DNA of 64,000 bases from Peteryoungia aggregata LMG 23059 (GCF_030814435.1 NZ_JAUSUW010000001.1:124001-188000); one strand, 5' to 3'. Shown: positions 27,765 through 37,750, counted from the first letter of the stretch. Numbers and translations are program-made. The notes: generated by a model from the letters alone, not told the origin.

Positions 27765-30077
27765 TCAGGCGACGCCAGCCTCCCCCTTGATGCCCGTGAG
27801 CTCCGCCTGTTCGGCGAGTGCGGCCACGGCATGCGGACTGATCGGCATGGAAAACACATAGCCCTGGATGAGATCTGCACAATTGTGCTTCTTGATCAGC
27901 GCCAGCTGCTCCCGCGTCTCGACCCCCTCGATCACGATTCCGATGTCCAGCCCTCGTGCCAGGCTGACGATGCCACGCAGCAGCTTGAGGCGGCGCGCAT
28001 TTTCGCCGATGTCCCGGACGAAGGAACGGTCGATCTTGACGACATCGACCGGCAGCGTGTCGAGATAGCTGAGGCTCGAAAAACCCGTGCCGAAATCATC
28101 GATCGAGATCGTGATCCCGAGCTGCCTCAACCTGTCCAGCATGGCACGGGCGGCGGACAGTTCCTCGATCAGGCTGCTCTCTGTAACCTCCAGATGCAAG
28201 CGCTTCGCTGAAAGCCCGGTTTCCTGAAGGATGCGCTCAACGGTTCCGGCGAGATCGCCGTGGCGCAGGTCATGAACCGAAAGATTGACAGACACGCCGA
28301 TCGTTTCAGGCCAGTTGCCGCAGTCGATGCAGGCCTTGCGCAGGACCTGGTGTGTGATAGCCGAAACGATGCCCATCTCCTCGGCAATCTGGATGAAGAT
28401 ATTGGGGGCGATCGCACCTTTCTCCGGATGGTGCCAGCGGGCCAGCGCCTCACAGCAGGCAAGGCCACGCCCATCCGGGGTGAACATCGGCTGGTAGACG
28501 ACCGTTATGTCATTGTCATCGACAGCTGCCCGCAGGTCGGCCTTCAACCGCTGGCGCTCAAGATAGCGCGCGTCCATCTCGTCGGCAAACAGGGTGAACT
28601 GGCCACGGCTGCGAGCCTTGGATTCGAACAGTGCAATGTCGAGCTTGACCGGCCAGTCGTCCATCTTCACGTCGGCACTGGCGAGCAGAACCGCGCCAGC
28701 GGAGAAGTTGACCGGAATGTGTGATCCGGCGACATCGTAACTTCCGAAGGCTGCGGCATGCAGGCTGCGCATGTCGGCCTCGAGGTCCTCGCGCGCCTCC
28801 ACATTGGGGAAGAAGCAGATGAAGTGGTCGCCCACCAATCGACCGACCACCGCCTTGCCGGCCGCCAGCTCCGTAAGCCTGGTGGCAATCGCGACGAGCA
28901 GCCTGTCACCCGTCAGATGCCCCTTGAGGTCGTTGACATGCTTGAAGTCGGTCACATCAAGGATCATCAGCCCGATCATCGGACCGAATTCCCCGGGTCG
29001 CTCCATGCGCTCGCGAACCAGATCGTTAAAATACGCCCGCTGCGGCAGACCGGTCAGGCTGTCATAGCGGGCCATGTGGAGGATCTTCCGGTCCGCACGC
29101 ACCCGCGCCGTCACGTCTTCGAAGATCAGGACAACGCCCCCTTCATCTCGACGCTTGGCGGAGAACTCCAGCACGAGATCGTCGGAGAAGTGCATCATGG
29201 CCCGGTTGGACAGCCCCTGCGTCAGCTGCGCGAGTTGCTTCTGCAGCAGGCTGGGCATCGCTCCGTCGATGAAGGTATGGCGGACACCGTAGCGCAGGAC
29301 CACATCGAGATCGCACCCCGCCAGCCGCCCCCGGTCGCCGAGATGGAGCAGTTCGCAGGCCTTGCGGTTGATAACCTCGATTCGGTTGCCGGGATCGAGC
29401 ATGATCAGGCCGTGGGTCATGTTGCTCAGCGCCGTATCGAACCGGTCGGCAATTTTCGCCATCTCACGGGAGGCAATGACATTCTCGTACAGGAACTCGC
29501 GCACGCCGTTCGCCATGGCCCGCACTGTCAGGCCGAAGGGCACCAGCATCAGGGACAGCAGCGCCTTGAAGATGTCCTGCGCGAGAAGACTGCCGATCAC
29601 CATCGGCGTGCAGCAGGCGAGCGTTTGCAGATCAACGGCAAGTCGCGAGCCATAGTTGCGCCCCACGACCGAAACCATCGACGCCATGGCGACGGAAATG
29701 CAGGCGAGCTCGGCGAAGGTGTCCTCGAAGGCAAGCATGGCGTAACCGCTGCCCACGCCGAGAATGGCTGCCGTAGAAGCAGCCCCCAGCACATAGCGGC
29801 GTTCCCACGCCGCGATCCGCTCTCTGGTCAGGGACTTCTTGTCCTCGCGATCGAACAAGAAGAAGGAGTGCAGGCGGAACGCGAAGACGAGGACAAAGCA
29901 TGCACAGAGCAGGAGATAGAAGGAAGCACCCGTCTGCACGAAGACGGTGACGAAGGTCAGGATGTGGACAACCATGCCGGTGAACAGCGTGAAGCGGTTG
30001 TCGAACAGTGAGCTCACAAACGACAGATAGACATCCGTGGGCACATGCTGGTCATGCCCCTTCTCGGCGCTCATCAT
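27765..30077 (-). CDS. Membrane-anchored PAS-GGDEF-EAL protein, probable c-di-GMP phosphodiesterase
   Basis: 770 residues. Five or more hydrophobic segments occupy about residues 25-200, then a PAS-like domain (DTALSNMTHGLIMLDPGNRI), a GGDEF domain and a C-terminal EAL domain. The GGDEF signature is degraded to VGDHF, so cyclase activity is unlikely. The EAL domain keeps CEALARWHHPEKG, the metal motif DDFGTGFSSLSYLDTLP and EGVETREQ, which argues for an active phosphodiesterase, perhaps with the GGDEF domain as a GTP sensor. It is divergent from the TRAP genes and upstream of the FeeM-like gene. Confidence 0.9.
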   Translation of the reverse strand: MMSAEKGHDQHVPTDVYLSFVSSLFDNRFTLFTGMVVHILTFVTVFVQTGASFYLLLCACFVLVFAFRLHSFFLFDREDKKSLTRERIAAWERRYVLGAASTAAILGVGSGYAMLAFEDTFAELACISVAMASMVSVVGRNYGSRLAVDLQTLACCTPMVIGSLLAQDIFKALLSLMLVPFGLTVRAMANGVREFLYENVIASREMAKIADRFDTALSNMTHGLIMLDPGNRIEVINRKACELLHLGDRGRLAGCDLDVVLRYGVRHTFIDGAMPSLLQKQLAQLTQGLSNRAMMHFSDDLVLEFSAKRRDEGGVVLIFEDVTARVRADRKILHMARYDSLTGLPQRAYFNDLVRERMERPGEFGPMIGLMILDVTDFKHVNDLKGHLTGDRLLVAIATRLTELAAGKAVVGRLVGDHFICFFPNVEAREDLEADMRSLHAAAFGSYDVAGSHIPVNFSAGAVLLASADVKMDDWPVKLDIALFESKARSRGQFTLFADEMDARYLERQRLKADLRAAVDDNDITVVYQPMFTPDGRGLACCEALARWHHPEKGAIAPNIFIQIAEEMGIVSAITHQVLRKACIDCGNWPETIGVSVNLSVHDLRHGDLAGTVERILQETGLSAKRLHLEVTESSLIEELSAARAMLDRLRQLGITISIDDFGTGFSSLSYLDTLPVDVVKIDRSFVRDIGENARRLKLLRGIVSLARGLDIGIVIEGVETREQLALIKKHNCADLIQGYVFSMPISPHAVAALAEQAELTGIKGEAGVA

Positions 30078-30452
30078 CTGCCCTCCCGGCGAGGTTGGAC
30101 GCGAAACTCAGATATCAAATGATATGTCTTTCAATCCCTGCGCCCCATGAAAGGGCCAAAAAGCATGTCCTAAAACGTCACAGTAACACTCCAACCGAAG
30201 CAGATGCTAAAATGCACTGCTTCGAAGCGGGACGCAAACGACTAAGTCAGAACCTGTTAAGGCCAACCAACCGGAACCGTTAAAATGCCACAGATCGGCA
30301 CACGTCCCGTGGAAAGGGCGCCGCCACCCTGTGGCGCGGAGGCACACACGGCGCTTCAACTTTCGTCGGCTCCCGGGGACCATGTGCGCAGTCCAGTTGC
30401 GCGCGCTTGGCCATTGCTCTAAGCACGAAACGACAAGGGGAGAACAAACACA
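30078..30452. other. Divergent intergenic region between the EAL protein and the TRAP permease genes
   Basis: 375 bases. An inverted repeat ATATCA-AA-TGATAT lies at 30112-30125, 35 bases before the EAL gene start, where a repressor or activator could act. Near the TRAP side AAGGGGAG (about 30434-30441) is the ribosome binding site of the small permease subunit. Otherwise I see nothing I can name. Confidence 0.4.
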
Positions 30453-31043
30453 ATGACAATCCTGTTGGCTGTTTCCCGGCTGATCGACGCGATCAACGGG
30501 GCCATCGGGCGCTGGGTTTCCTGGCTGCTCCTGGCCGCCGTCCTGATCAGCGCCGGCAATGCCGTAATTCGCAAGACCTTCGACATTTCCTCCAATGCCT
30601 GGCTTGAGGTCCAGTGGTATCTGTTCGGTACGGTGTTCATGCTGGCTGCGGCCTATGCACTCCAGCGCAACGATCATGTGCGCATCGACGTCTTGGCTGG
30701 CAACTTCAAGAAGCGGACGCGAGACTGGATCGATCTCCTCGGCCACATCTTCTTCCTGCTGCCGTTCTGCCTGATGATGACCTACTTCGCATGGCCCTTC
30801 TTCTGGCGTTCCTTCATGTCGGGCGAAATGTCCTCCAACGCCGGTGGTCTGATCATATGGCCGGCAAAGGCAAGCATCTTTGTCGGCTTCTTAATGCTGA
30901 ATCTCCAGGCATTCTCCGAGATCATCAAGCGCTACGCCATCATGCGTGGCGACCTGGAGGAACCGACGATCGTATCCGGACACGCCCAACCAGAACAGGC
31001 CGAGAACGCAACCAGGCAGACGAAGGAGGGCAGCAATGCTTGA
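30453..31043 (+). CDS. TRAP transporter small permease subunit (DctQ type)
   Basis: 196 residues with four hydrophobic segments (for example WVSWLLLAAVLISAGNAVI and DLLGHIFFLLPFCLMMTYFA) and the family motif NAWLEVQWYLFGTVFMLAAA. It forms the transmembrane complex with the large subunit whose gene overlaps by 8 bases. The C-terminal 35 residues are polar (HAQPEQAENATRQTKEGSNA) and probably cytoplasmic. Confidence 0.92.
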   Translation: MTILLAVSRLIDAINGAIGRWVSWLLLAAVLISAGNAVIRKTFDISSNAWLEVQWYLFGTVFMLAAAYALQRNDHVRIDVLAGNFKKRTRDWIDLLGHIFFLLPFCLMMTYFAWPFFWRSFMSGEMSSNAGGLIIWPAKASIFVGFLMLNLQAFSEIIKRYAIMRGDLEEPTIVSGHAQPEQAENATRQTKEGSNA

Positions 31044-32817
31044 TCTTTTCGCCCATAACCTTGCGCCGATCATGTTCGTCATTGTCATGGGCATGCTCCT
31101 GCTCGGTTATCCCGTCGCGTTTACCCTGGCTGCAGGCGGTATCTACTTCTTCATCTTCGGCGTTGAACTGAGCCACATTTCGCCGGAGATCCGTCTCTCC
31201 TGGCCGCTGGCGCAGGCGAACATGAACCGTGTCTTCGACATCATGCGCAACGACACGCTTCTGGCCATTCCCTTTTTCACCTTCATGGGGCTGATCCTTG
31301 AGAGATCACGCATGGCGGAAGACCTGTTGGACACCGTCGGCCAATTGTTTGGAACGGTGCGCGGCGGTCTGGCCTTTGCGGTTGTCATCGTTGGCGCCCT
31401 GCTGGCGGCAACAACCGGCGTGGTGGCCGCCTCGGTCATCGCCATGGGCCTGATCTCGCTGCCGATCATGATGCGCTACAACTACCACCCCGGCCTGGCA
31501 GCCGGCACGATTGCCGCGTCAGGCACGCTGGCCCAGATCGTACCCCCGTCGCTCGTCCTGATCGTGATGGCAGACCAGCTCGGCCGTTCCGTCGGTGACA
31601 TGTATGTCGGCGCCATCGTGCCAGCGATGATGCTGATCGGCATGTACTGCCTCTACATCTTCGCGATCACGCTGCTCAAGCCAAAATGGGTCCCGGCCCT
31701 GCCCCCGGAAGCGCGCCCGCTGGGCAGTGGCGGACGTTCGCTTTACCTGATCCTTGTCGCCGCAGTGCTGCTGTATGTGCTCGCTTATTATCTCATCTTC
31801 GGTAGCTTCCGCTATGAGACGCGCGTTGTCTGGTCGGCCTTGCTGGCAACGGTTCTGCCTTACCTCTTCGCGCTGGCAAACCGGCAAATGAAGCTGGGCT
31901 ATCTCTCCAAGATGGCAGAGCAGGTGATCATCGTCCTCATTCCACCGCTGGCGCTGATCTTCCTCGTCCTCGGCACGATCTTCCTTGGCATTGCCACACC
32001 GACCGAGGGTGGTGCCATGGGCGCGGCAGGTGCCCTGATCATGGCAGCCGCGAAGGGCCGCCTCGATTTCAAGACCCTGTCGCAAGCTCTGGAAGCAACG
32101 GCCAAGCTGGCGACATTCGTGATGTTCATCCTCATCGGGGCCCGTGTCTTTGCCCTCACCTTCTATGGCATCTCCGGTGACATATGGGTCGAGGATCTGA
32201 TGCTGGCGCTTCCGGGTGGCCAGACCGGGTTCCTGATCGTCGTGACGATCATTGTCTTCATCCTCGGCTGCTTCCTCGACTTCTTCGAGATCGCCTTCGT
32301 TCTCGTGCCGCTTCTGGTGCCGGTGGCAGAGCAGCTTGGTATCGATCTGATCTGGTTCGGCGTCCTTCTCGGCTTCAACCTCCAGGTTGGCTTCCTAACG
32401 CCACCCTTCGGCTTTGCCCTGTTTTACCTGCGCTCCGTTGCACCGACCAAGGCCTGGTACGACAAGACGACCGATCGGATGATCGACCCGATCACGACGC
32501 GCGCGATCTATACCGGGACGCTACCCTTCATCGTGATCAACATCGTCATGCTGGGCATTCTCATCGCGTTCCCTGGCCTCGTCACCCACTACAAGTCCGA
32601 GCCGATCCAGATGAACCAGAGCGACATCAACAGCCAGATCAACAATGCCGGCGGATCAGGATTCGGTCAGCCGGGGATGAGCCTGGATGGTGGAATGGAA
32701 CTTCAAGGCACGCCGTCATTCGGGCTTCCGGGGCCGGGAGACGGCATGCCAGCGCTCCCGAATTTCGGAGCACCCGCAAACCCGCCTGCTGGGGGTGCAA
32801 CTCCACCAGCTCCCTAA
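31036..32817 (+). CDS. TRAP transporter large permease subunit (DctM type)
   Basis: 593 residues from ATG 31036 with GGAGGG about 6 bases upstream. Many transmembrane segments and the DctM motifs NDTLLAIPFFTFMGLILERS and IMMRYNYHPGLAAGTIAASG are present. Two features stand out: the protein has a long central insert (about residues 210-290) compared with a 430-residue DctM, as in the long type that pairs with TakP-like binding proteins, and the last 70 residues form a low-complexity Gly/Pro/Asn/Met tail. It moves a carboxylate with sodium symport. The matching binding protein is probably the convergent gene at 33015. Confidence 0.93.
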   Translation: MLDLFAHNLAPIMFVIVMGMLLLGYPVAFTLAAGGIYFFIFGVELSHISPEIRLSWPLAQANMNRVFDIMRNDTLLAIPFFTFMGLILERSRMAEDLLDTVGQLFGTVRGGLAFAVVIVGALLAATTGVVAASVIAMGLISLPIMMRYNYHPGLAAGTIAASGTLAQIVPPSLVLIVMADQLGRSVGDMYVGAIVPAMMLIGMYCLYIFAITLLKPKWVPALPPEARPLGSGGRSLYLILVAAVLLYVLAYYLIFGSFRYETRVVWSALLATVLPYLFALANRQMKLGYLSKMAEQVIIVLIPPLALIFLVLGTIFLGIATPTEGGAMGAAGALIMAAAKGRLDFKTLSQALEATAKLATFVMFILIGARVFALTFYGISGDIWVEDLMLALPGGQTGFLIVVTIIVFILGCFLDFFEIAFVLVPLLVPVAEQLGIDLIWFGVLLGFNLQVGFLTPPFGFALFYLRSVAPTKAWYDKTTDRMIDPITTRAIYTGTLPFIVINIVMLGILIAFPGLVTHYKSEPIQMNQSDINSQINNAGGSGFGQPGMSLDGGMELQGTPSFGLPGPGDGMPALPNFGAPANPPAGGATPPAP

Positions 32818-32886
32818 GTGATTGCAGTTCTACGCGATACCGGCGACTTGCCACGCGTTGATCGAAAGCATCATGCTAGAACCTCG

Positions 32887-32912
32887 AACCCGGCGGAAAC
32901 GCCGGGTTTTTC
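32887..32912 (+). terminator. Rho-independent terminator of the TRAP permease genes
   Basis: Perfect 9-bp stem AACCCGGCG/CGCCGGGTT with a GAAA tetraloop (32896-32899), followed by TTTTC. Confidence 0.9.
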
Positions 32913-32956
32913 TTTGCACGAGCAACCGATGGCGGGCGCAAGCCTGTCAACCAACG

Positions 32957-32990
32957 GAAAAGGGCCCCGGGACTTTCATCCCGGGGCCCT
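32957..32990 (-). terminator. Rho-independent terminator of the TRAP binding-protein gene
   Basis: Perfect 12-bp GC-rich stem (32961-32972 with 32979-32990) around a 6-base loop; read on the minus strand it is followed by TTTTCC. It faces the plus-strand terminator just upstream, insulating the convergent units. Confidence 0.87.
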
Positions 32991-33014
32991 GTCGACCGAT
33001 TAGCAGTGAAAGGC

Positions 33015-34124
<1,110 letters not shown>

Positions 34125-34203
34125 CTACCTCCCATTTAGTGGCCCCACCGGCGGGCATCGTCGGCCCCTCCCGGCAGCGATGCGCGAGCTAACCATTTTG
34201 GTC

Positions 34204-34266
34204 AAAGCGTTTCAAGCGCTTGCGTGCTATTCTTTTGGGTGAGGCGAAATGCCCCGCAAGCGCTTG
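34204..34266. promoter_or_regulatory. Paired LacI-type operators CAAGCGCTTG
   Basis: The perfect 10-bp palindrome CAAGCGCTTG occurs at 34213-34222 and again at 34257-34266, centres 44 bases apart, which is about four helical turns. A third imperfect AAAGCGTTT lies at 34204-34212. The pair sits in the middle of the divergent region between the TRAP binding protein and the C26-family hydrolase. Central CG with AAG/CTT arms is the common LacI-family pattern. Confidence 0.6.
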
Positions 34267-34360
34267 TGACGACGAGGTTTTGTGTTAGCGCGAACAAGGA
34301 TGGCGCTTGACAGGATATGCCTTCGGACGCCAAGCATGTCGCCTGTTCCAGGAGAGCTCG

Positions 34361-35119
34361 ATGCCCAGACCGATCGTCGCCATCCCTGCAGATATCCGCC
34401 AGTTCGACGGAACCACCTGGCATGCCGTCCAGACCCAGTACGTGAAGGCGGCCATCAAGGCTGCCGAGGTCGTTCCCCTGCTGGTTCCGGCGCTGGAGGA
34501 CGGCATCGATCCGGATGTGATTCTGGATCGCGTTGACGGGCTGCTCGTCTCGGGCTCCGCGACCAATGTCCATCCGAGCCTCTACGGCGCCGAAGTGAGG
34601 GAGAGTGATGGCCCGTTCGACCCCGCGCGCGACGCCACCTCCCTGCCGCTGATCCGCCGGGCGATCGACCGGGGCATCCCGCTGCTCGCCATCTGCCGGG
34701 GCATCCAGGAACTGAACGTCGCCCTCGGCGGAACACTGGCGACGGAAATACACGAACAGCCCGGCATCGAGGATCACCGCAAGCCGCAGCACCCCGACCG
34801 CGACGTCGCCTATGCCATCCGACAGGATGTGATCATCGCCGAGGGCTCCTGTATCGCACGCTATCTCGGCGCAGGGCGGGTGCCGGTGAACTCCCTGCAT
34901 CGCCAGGCAATTTCCAAGGCAGCACCACGGTTGCAGGTCGAGGCACTGGCCGACGACGGAACGATCGAGGCCGTTTCGGTCATCGACGCCAAGGGCTTCG
35001 CTGTCGGTGTCCAGTGGCATCCGGAATACTGGGCTGAAACCGACGCGCCATCACGCGCCCTCTTCGAGGCTTTCGGAGATGCCGTCCGCGATTTCGCCGC
35101 CCGCCGGAGCCCGTCCTGA
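34361..35119 (+). CDS. Gamma-glutamyl-gamma-aminobutyrate hydrolase family protein (peptidase C26)
   Basis: 252 residues from ATG 34361, with GGAGAG (34351-34356) 4 bases upstream. Class I glutamine amidotransferase fold: nucleophile Cys in LLAICRGIQELNV, the His-Glu pair in GVQWHPEY, and the N-terminal PIVAIPADIRQFDG. Characterised relatives (PuuD) cleave gamma-glutamyl-GABA in putrescine breakdown, others hydrolyse other gamma-glutamyl amides. There are no other puu genes here, so the substrate is open. Divergent from the TRAP binding protein; its stop touches the stop of the next gene on the other strand. Confidence 0.9.
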   Translation: MPRPIVAIPADIRQFDGTTWHAVQTQYVKAAIKAAEVVPLLVPALEDGIDPDVILDRVDGLLVSGSATNVHPSLYGAEVRESDGPFDPARDATSLPLIRRAIDRGIPLLAICRGIQELNVALGGTLATEIHEQPGIEDHRKPQHPDRDVAYAIRQDVIIAEGSCIARYLGAGRVPVNSLHRQAISKAAPRLQVEALADDGTIEAVSVIDAKGFAVGVQWHPEYWAETDAPSRALFEAFGDAVRDFAARRSPS

Positions 35120-35599
35120 TCAGGGCAGCATGAGCAGGGCGAGGTCGTCTGCCGAAGCCTCTGCCGCCTCGTAGGAAAAATGCCGCCCGCGCACCAGCGC
35201 AAGCACGGTGGCCCCGTGCCCATCGGTGATTGTCACGCTTCCGTCCTCGTTCTGCGTCCAGTTGGTCGCCCGGGTGAGCCCCGGCCAGACATGCTCGCAA
35301 TCGGGTGGAGCGAAGAAATCCCGGCTTCGGCTCGTGAGCGCAGCACCGCGCTCCACCAGACAGACCGTCTTGCGGCTGAAATTCGATACCGAGAAGATGG
35401 CAGGCGGCGAAGCGGTCTGCATTTGCAGAGCGGCGGGAATGGGAAGTTCGGCTGTCCCGGCGGACGGAATGGTTCCGAGCACGATCGGATCCGCGACCTC
35501 CTGGTCTGCCGATTTCGGCACACCCCAGAGCGTGAGCCCGAACGCCGAAATACCCGCACAAACCAGGGAGGTCGCCACGATGGCGAGAGAGGTCTTCAT
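35120..35599 (-). CDS. Small secreted protein, possibly AprI/Inh (Omp19)-like inhibitor
   Basis: 159 residues with an N-terminal signal or anchor (SLAIVATSLVCAGISAFGLTL). The C-terminal 85 residues carry two cysteines (KTVCLVERG and PPDCEHVWPG) about 25 apart, then TNWTQNEDGSVTITDGHGAT. This resembles the small beta-barrel of AprI/Inh metalloprotease inhibitors and Brucella Omp19, in which C…C, a Trp and an xxLxDxxG turn recur. The match is by eye only; otherwise it is a hypothetical periplasmic protein. It ends directly against the C26-family hydrolase gene. Confidence 0.6.
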   Translation of the reverse strand: MKTSLAIVATSLVCAGISAFGLTLWGVPKSADQEVADPIVLGTIPSAGTAELPIPAALQMQTASPPAIFSVSNFSRKTVCLVERGAALTSRSRDFFAPPDCEHVWPGLTRATNWTQNEDGSVTITDGHGATVLALVRGRHFSYEAAEASADDLALLMLP

Positions 35600-35675
35600 G
35601 CGATCATCCTTCCGCTCGAAACCCCAGGTTCTGGCAGGATGCGCGTCGAAACTTGCGGAAGGCTGGCTTCGCGAA

Positions 35676-36638
35676 TCAGTCCGGTGAGACCGGGGTTTCC
35701 GGGACCGGCGTCAGCGGTCGACCTTCATTGAACCAGGAGAGGAGATTGTCGACGACCAGATCGGCCATGGCATCGCGTGTCGGCACCGATGCAGAGGCGA
35801 CATGCGGCAGCAACGAGACATTAGGCAGATCGATGAGCGCCTGCGGCACATGCGGCTCATCGGCGAAGACGTCGAGACCGGCACCGGCGATCGTGCCATC
35901 CTGAAGGGCGGCGATCAGGGCAGGCTGATCCACCGTCGAGCCGCGCCCCACATTGATCAGCACGCCGCTCGGTCCGAGCGCGGCAAGCACCTCGACATTG
36001 ATTGCGCCGTTCGTCTGCGGCGTCGACGGCACGATCGAGATCAGGATGTCGACCGCCTTTGCCAGTCCCACCAGCGTGTCGTGATGGGCAAAAGGCACAT
36101 CCGTGCGCGGTCGCCGGGTATGGTAGGCGATTTCTACCTTGAACGGGACGAGCCGGGCGGCAATCTCCATGCCGATGCGTCCGAGGCCGTGAATGCCGAC
36201 CCGCCTCCCCTTGAGCGACAGGGGCGACAGCGGAAAGGCCCCTTCCCGCTCCCAGCGCCCGTCGCGCAGATGCCGCTCGGCAAAATGAAACAGGCGCACG
36301 GTGTTGAGCAGCAGCGCGATCGTGGTATCGGCCACTTCGTCGTTCAGCACGTCTGGCGTATTCGTCACCACAATCCCGCGCGCCGCAGCCGCCGTCACAT
36401 CAACACCATCATATCCGACGCCGAAGCTCCCGATCACCTCGAGCTTCGGCAGTCGCGCGATGAGTGATGCCGGAAAACGGCCGGAAACGGCAGCGCCTCG
36501 CACCTGAGCGAGCTTCTCGACGTCGCATTCCGATGCCGACGCGTCGCCAGCCTCAAGAAGCTCGAACTTCTCGGCAAGGCGGGATCGCACGCGCGCATGG
36601 ATACGACCGGGGATCAACATGACGGGGCGATCGGACAT
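35676..36638 (-). CDS. D-isomer-specific 2-hydroxyacid dehydrogenase (glyoxylate/hydroxypyruvate reductase-like)
   Basis: 320 residues. The NAD(P) loop is VGIHGLGRIGMEIAARL; HTRRPR after it suggests NADPH preference. Catalytic Arg is in INVGRGSTVD, Glu in DVFADEPHVP and His in LLPHVASAS. Members reduce glyoxylate, hydroxypyruvate or 2-ketogluconate. It is downstream of the LacI gene on the same strand with a 56-base gap containing a CGGCCGG/CCGGCCG hairpin, so it may be co-transcribed with the regulator. Confidence 0.9.
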   Translation of the reverse strand: MSDRPVMLIPGRIHARVRSRLAEKFELLEAGDASASECDVEKLAQVRGAAVSGRFPASLIARLPKLEVIGSFGVGYDGVDVTAAAARGIVVTNTPDVLNDEVADTTIALLLNTVRLFHFAERHLRDGRWEREGAFPLSPLSLKGRRVGIHGLGRIGMEIAARLVPFKVEIAYHTRRPRTDVPFAHHDTLVGLAKAVDILISIVPSTPQTNGAINVEVLAALGPSGVLINVGRGSTVDQPALIAALQDGTIAGAGLDVFADEPHVPQALIDLPNVSLLPHVASASVPTRDAMADLVVDNLLSWFNEGRPLTPVPETPVSPD

Positions 36639-36694
36639 GGCTGTCTCCTGGCAGGCAAGGTTGGGAGCGGCCGGGCATGAAAACCGGCCGAGGG

Positions 36695-37711
36695 TCAGCG
36701 GCGGATAGGTCCGGTCGACTGGCGGATGCGCATCTCGGGCTTTATCAGGTGGATGCCATCAGGCTCATGACTTCCGGCCAGCTTGTCGAGCAGGGCGCGG
36801 GCGGCAAGCCGCCCGACCTCCGCCTGTCCGTTCCACACGGTCGTCAGCGATGGAGTGGCGATCGAGGCCTCCTCGAGGTCGTCATAGCCGGTGACCGAAA
36901 TGTCCTGACCCGGGATCAACCCGGCACGGGCGATCCCGTTCATCAGGCCGATCGCAACGAGATCGTTCCAGCAGACGGCCGCCGTCGGCTTCTGCGGCAG
37001 GGAAAGGAAGTTGACCGCCGCCTCGAAGCCGCCCTGCTTGGTACGCGGTCCCGGGATGCGCAGCCCCGGATCCACCTCGATGCCGGCCTTGCGCAGGGCG
37101 TTGACATAGCCCTGGTAGCGATCACGGCCGGTGGATGTCTGGTCCGTGCCACCGATCATGGCAATCGAGCGATGGCCGAGACCGATCAGATGGTTGGTGG
37201 CAAGAGAGATGCCGTAGGTGTCGTCACCACGATAGATCGGCACCTCGACACCATCCATCGAACGCGCAATGAAGATCGCCGGCATGCCGTTGTTTTCCGC
37301 CAGCATGACGTCTTCCGGTGGTGTGCCGATGGCCGGCGACATGATCACGCCATCGCCGCCGAGCTGCAGGAGCGTTTCAACGAACATCCGCTGCTTGTCG
37401 ACACTGTCATAATGGTTGGACAGGATGAAGGTATGCCGGCTGCGATCGAGTTCGGTCTCGATGGCCTTCAGGATTTCACCGTAGAACGGGTTCATGATGT
37501 CGTGCACGACCACGCCGATGATCCCGGAGCGGGACGTGCGCAGGCTGGCGGCGCGACGATTGTAGATATAGCCGAGCGCGCGCGCCTGTTCCTTGATCTT
37601 CTCGCGGGTATCGGCGGCCACAAGCGGGCTGTCACGAAGCGCAAGCGAGATGGTGGCGGTCGAAAGACCGAGCGACTCCGCAATGGTCGAAAGCTTTACC
37701 TTTTGTGCCAC
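36695..37711 (-). CDS. LacI-family transcriptional regulator
   Basis: 338 residues from GTG 37711, chosen because GGGAGGAAAC directly precedes it; the longer frame to 37747 has no ribosome binding site. The N-terminal helix-turn-helix reads LSTIAESLGLSTATISLALR and is followed by the hinge NRRAASLR, then a periplasmic-binding-protein-like sensor domain. The recognition helix (S-T-A-T-I-S-L-A-L) differs from the LacI/PurR consensus. Upstream at 37751-37780 lies a 30-bp palindrome that is a good candidate for its own operator. Likely targets are the adjacent dehydrogenase and perhaps the TRAP genes. Confidence 0.92.
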   Translation of the reverse strand: MAQKVKLSTIAESLGLSTATISLALRDSPLVAADTREKIKEQARALGYIYNRRAASLRTSRSGIIGVVVHDIMNPFYGEILKAIETELDRSRHTFILSNHYDSVDKQRMFVETLLQLGGDGVIMSPAIGTPPEDVMLAENNGMPAIFIARSMDGVEVPIYRGDDTYGISLATNHLIGLGHRSIAMIGGTDQTSTGRDRYQGYVNALRKAGIEVDPGLRIPGPRTKQGGFEAAVNFLSLPQKPTAAVCWNDLVAIGLMNGIARAGLIPGQDISVTGYDDLEEASIATPSLTTVWNGQAEVGRLAARALLDKLAGSHEPDGIHLIKPEMRIRQSTGPIRR

Positions 37712-37750
37712 GTTTCCTCCCTCGCAGCAGAACGGCGGGCGTTTCATCGC

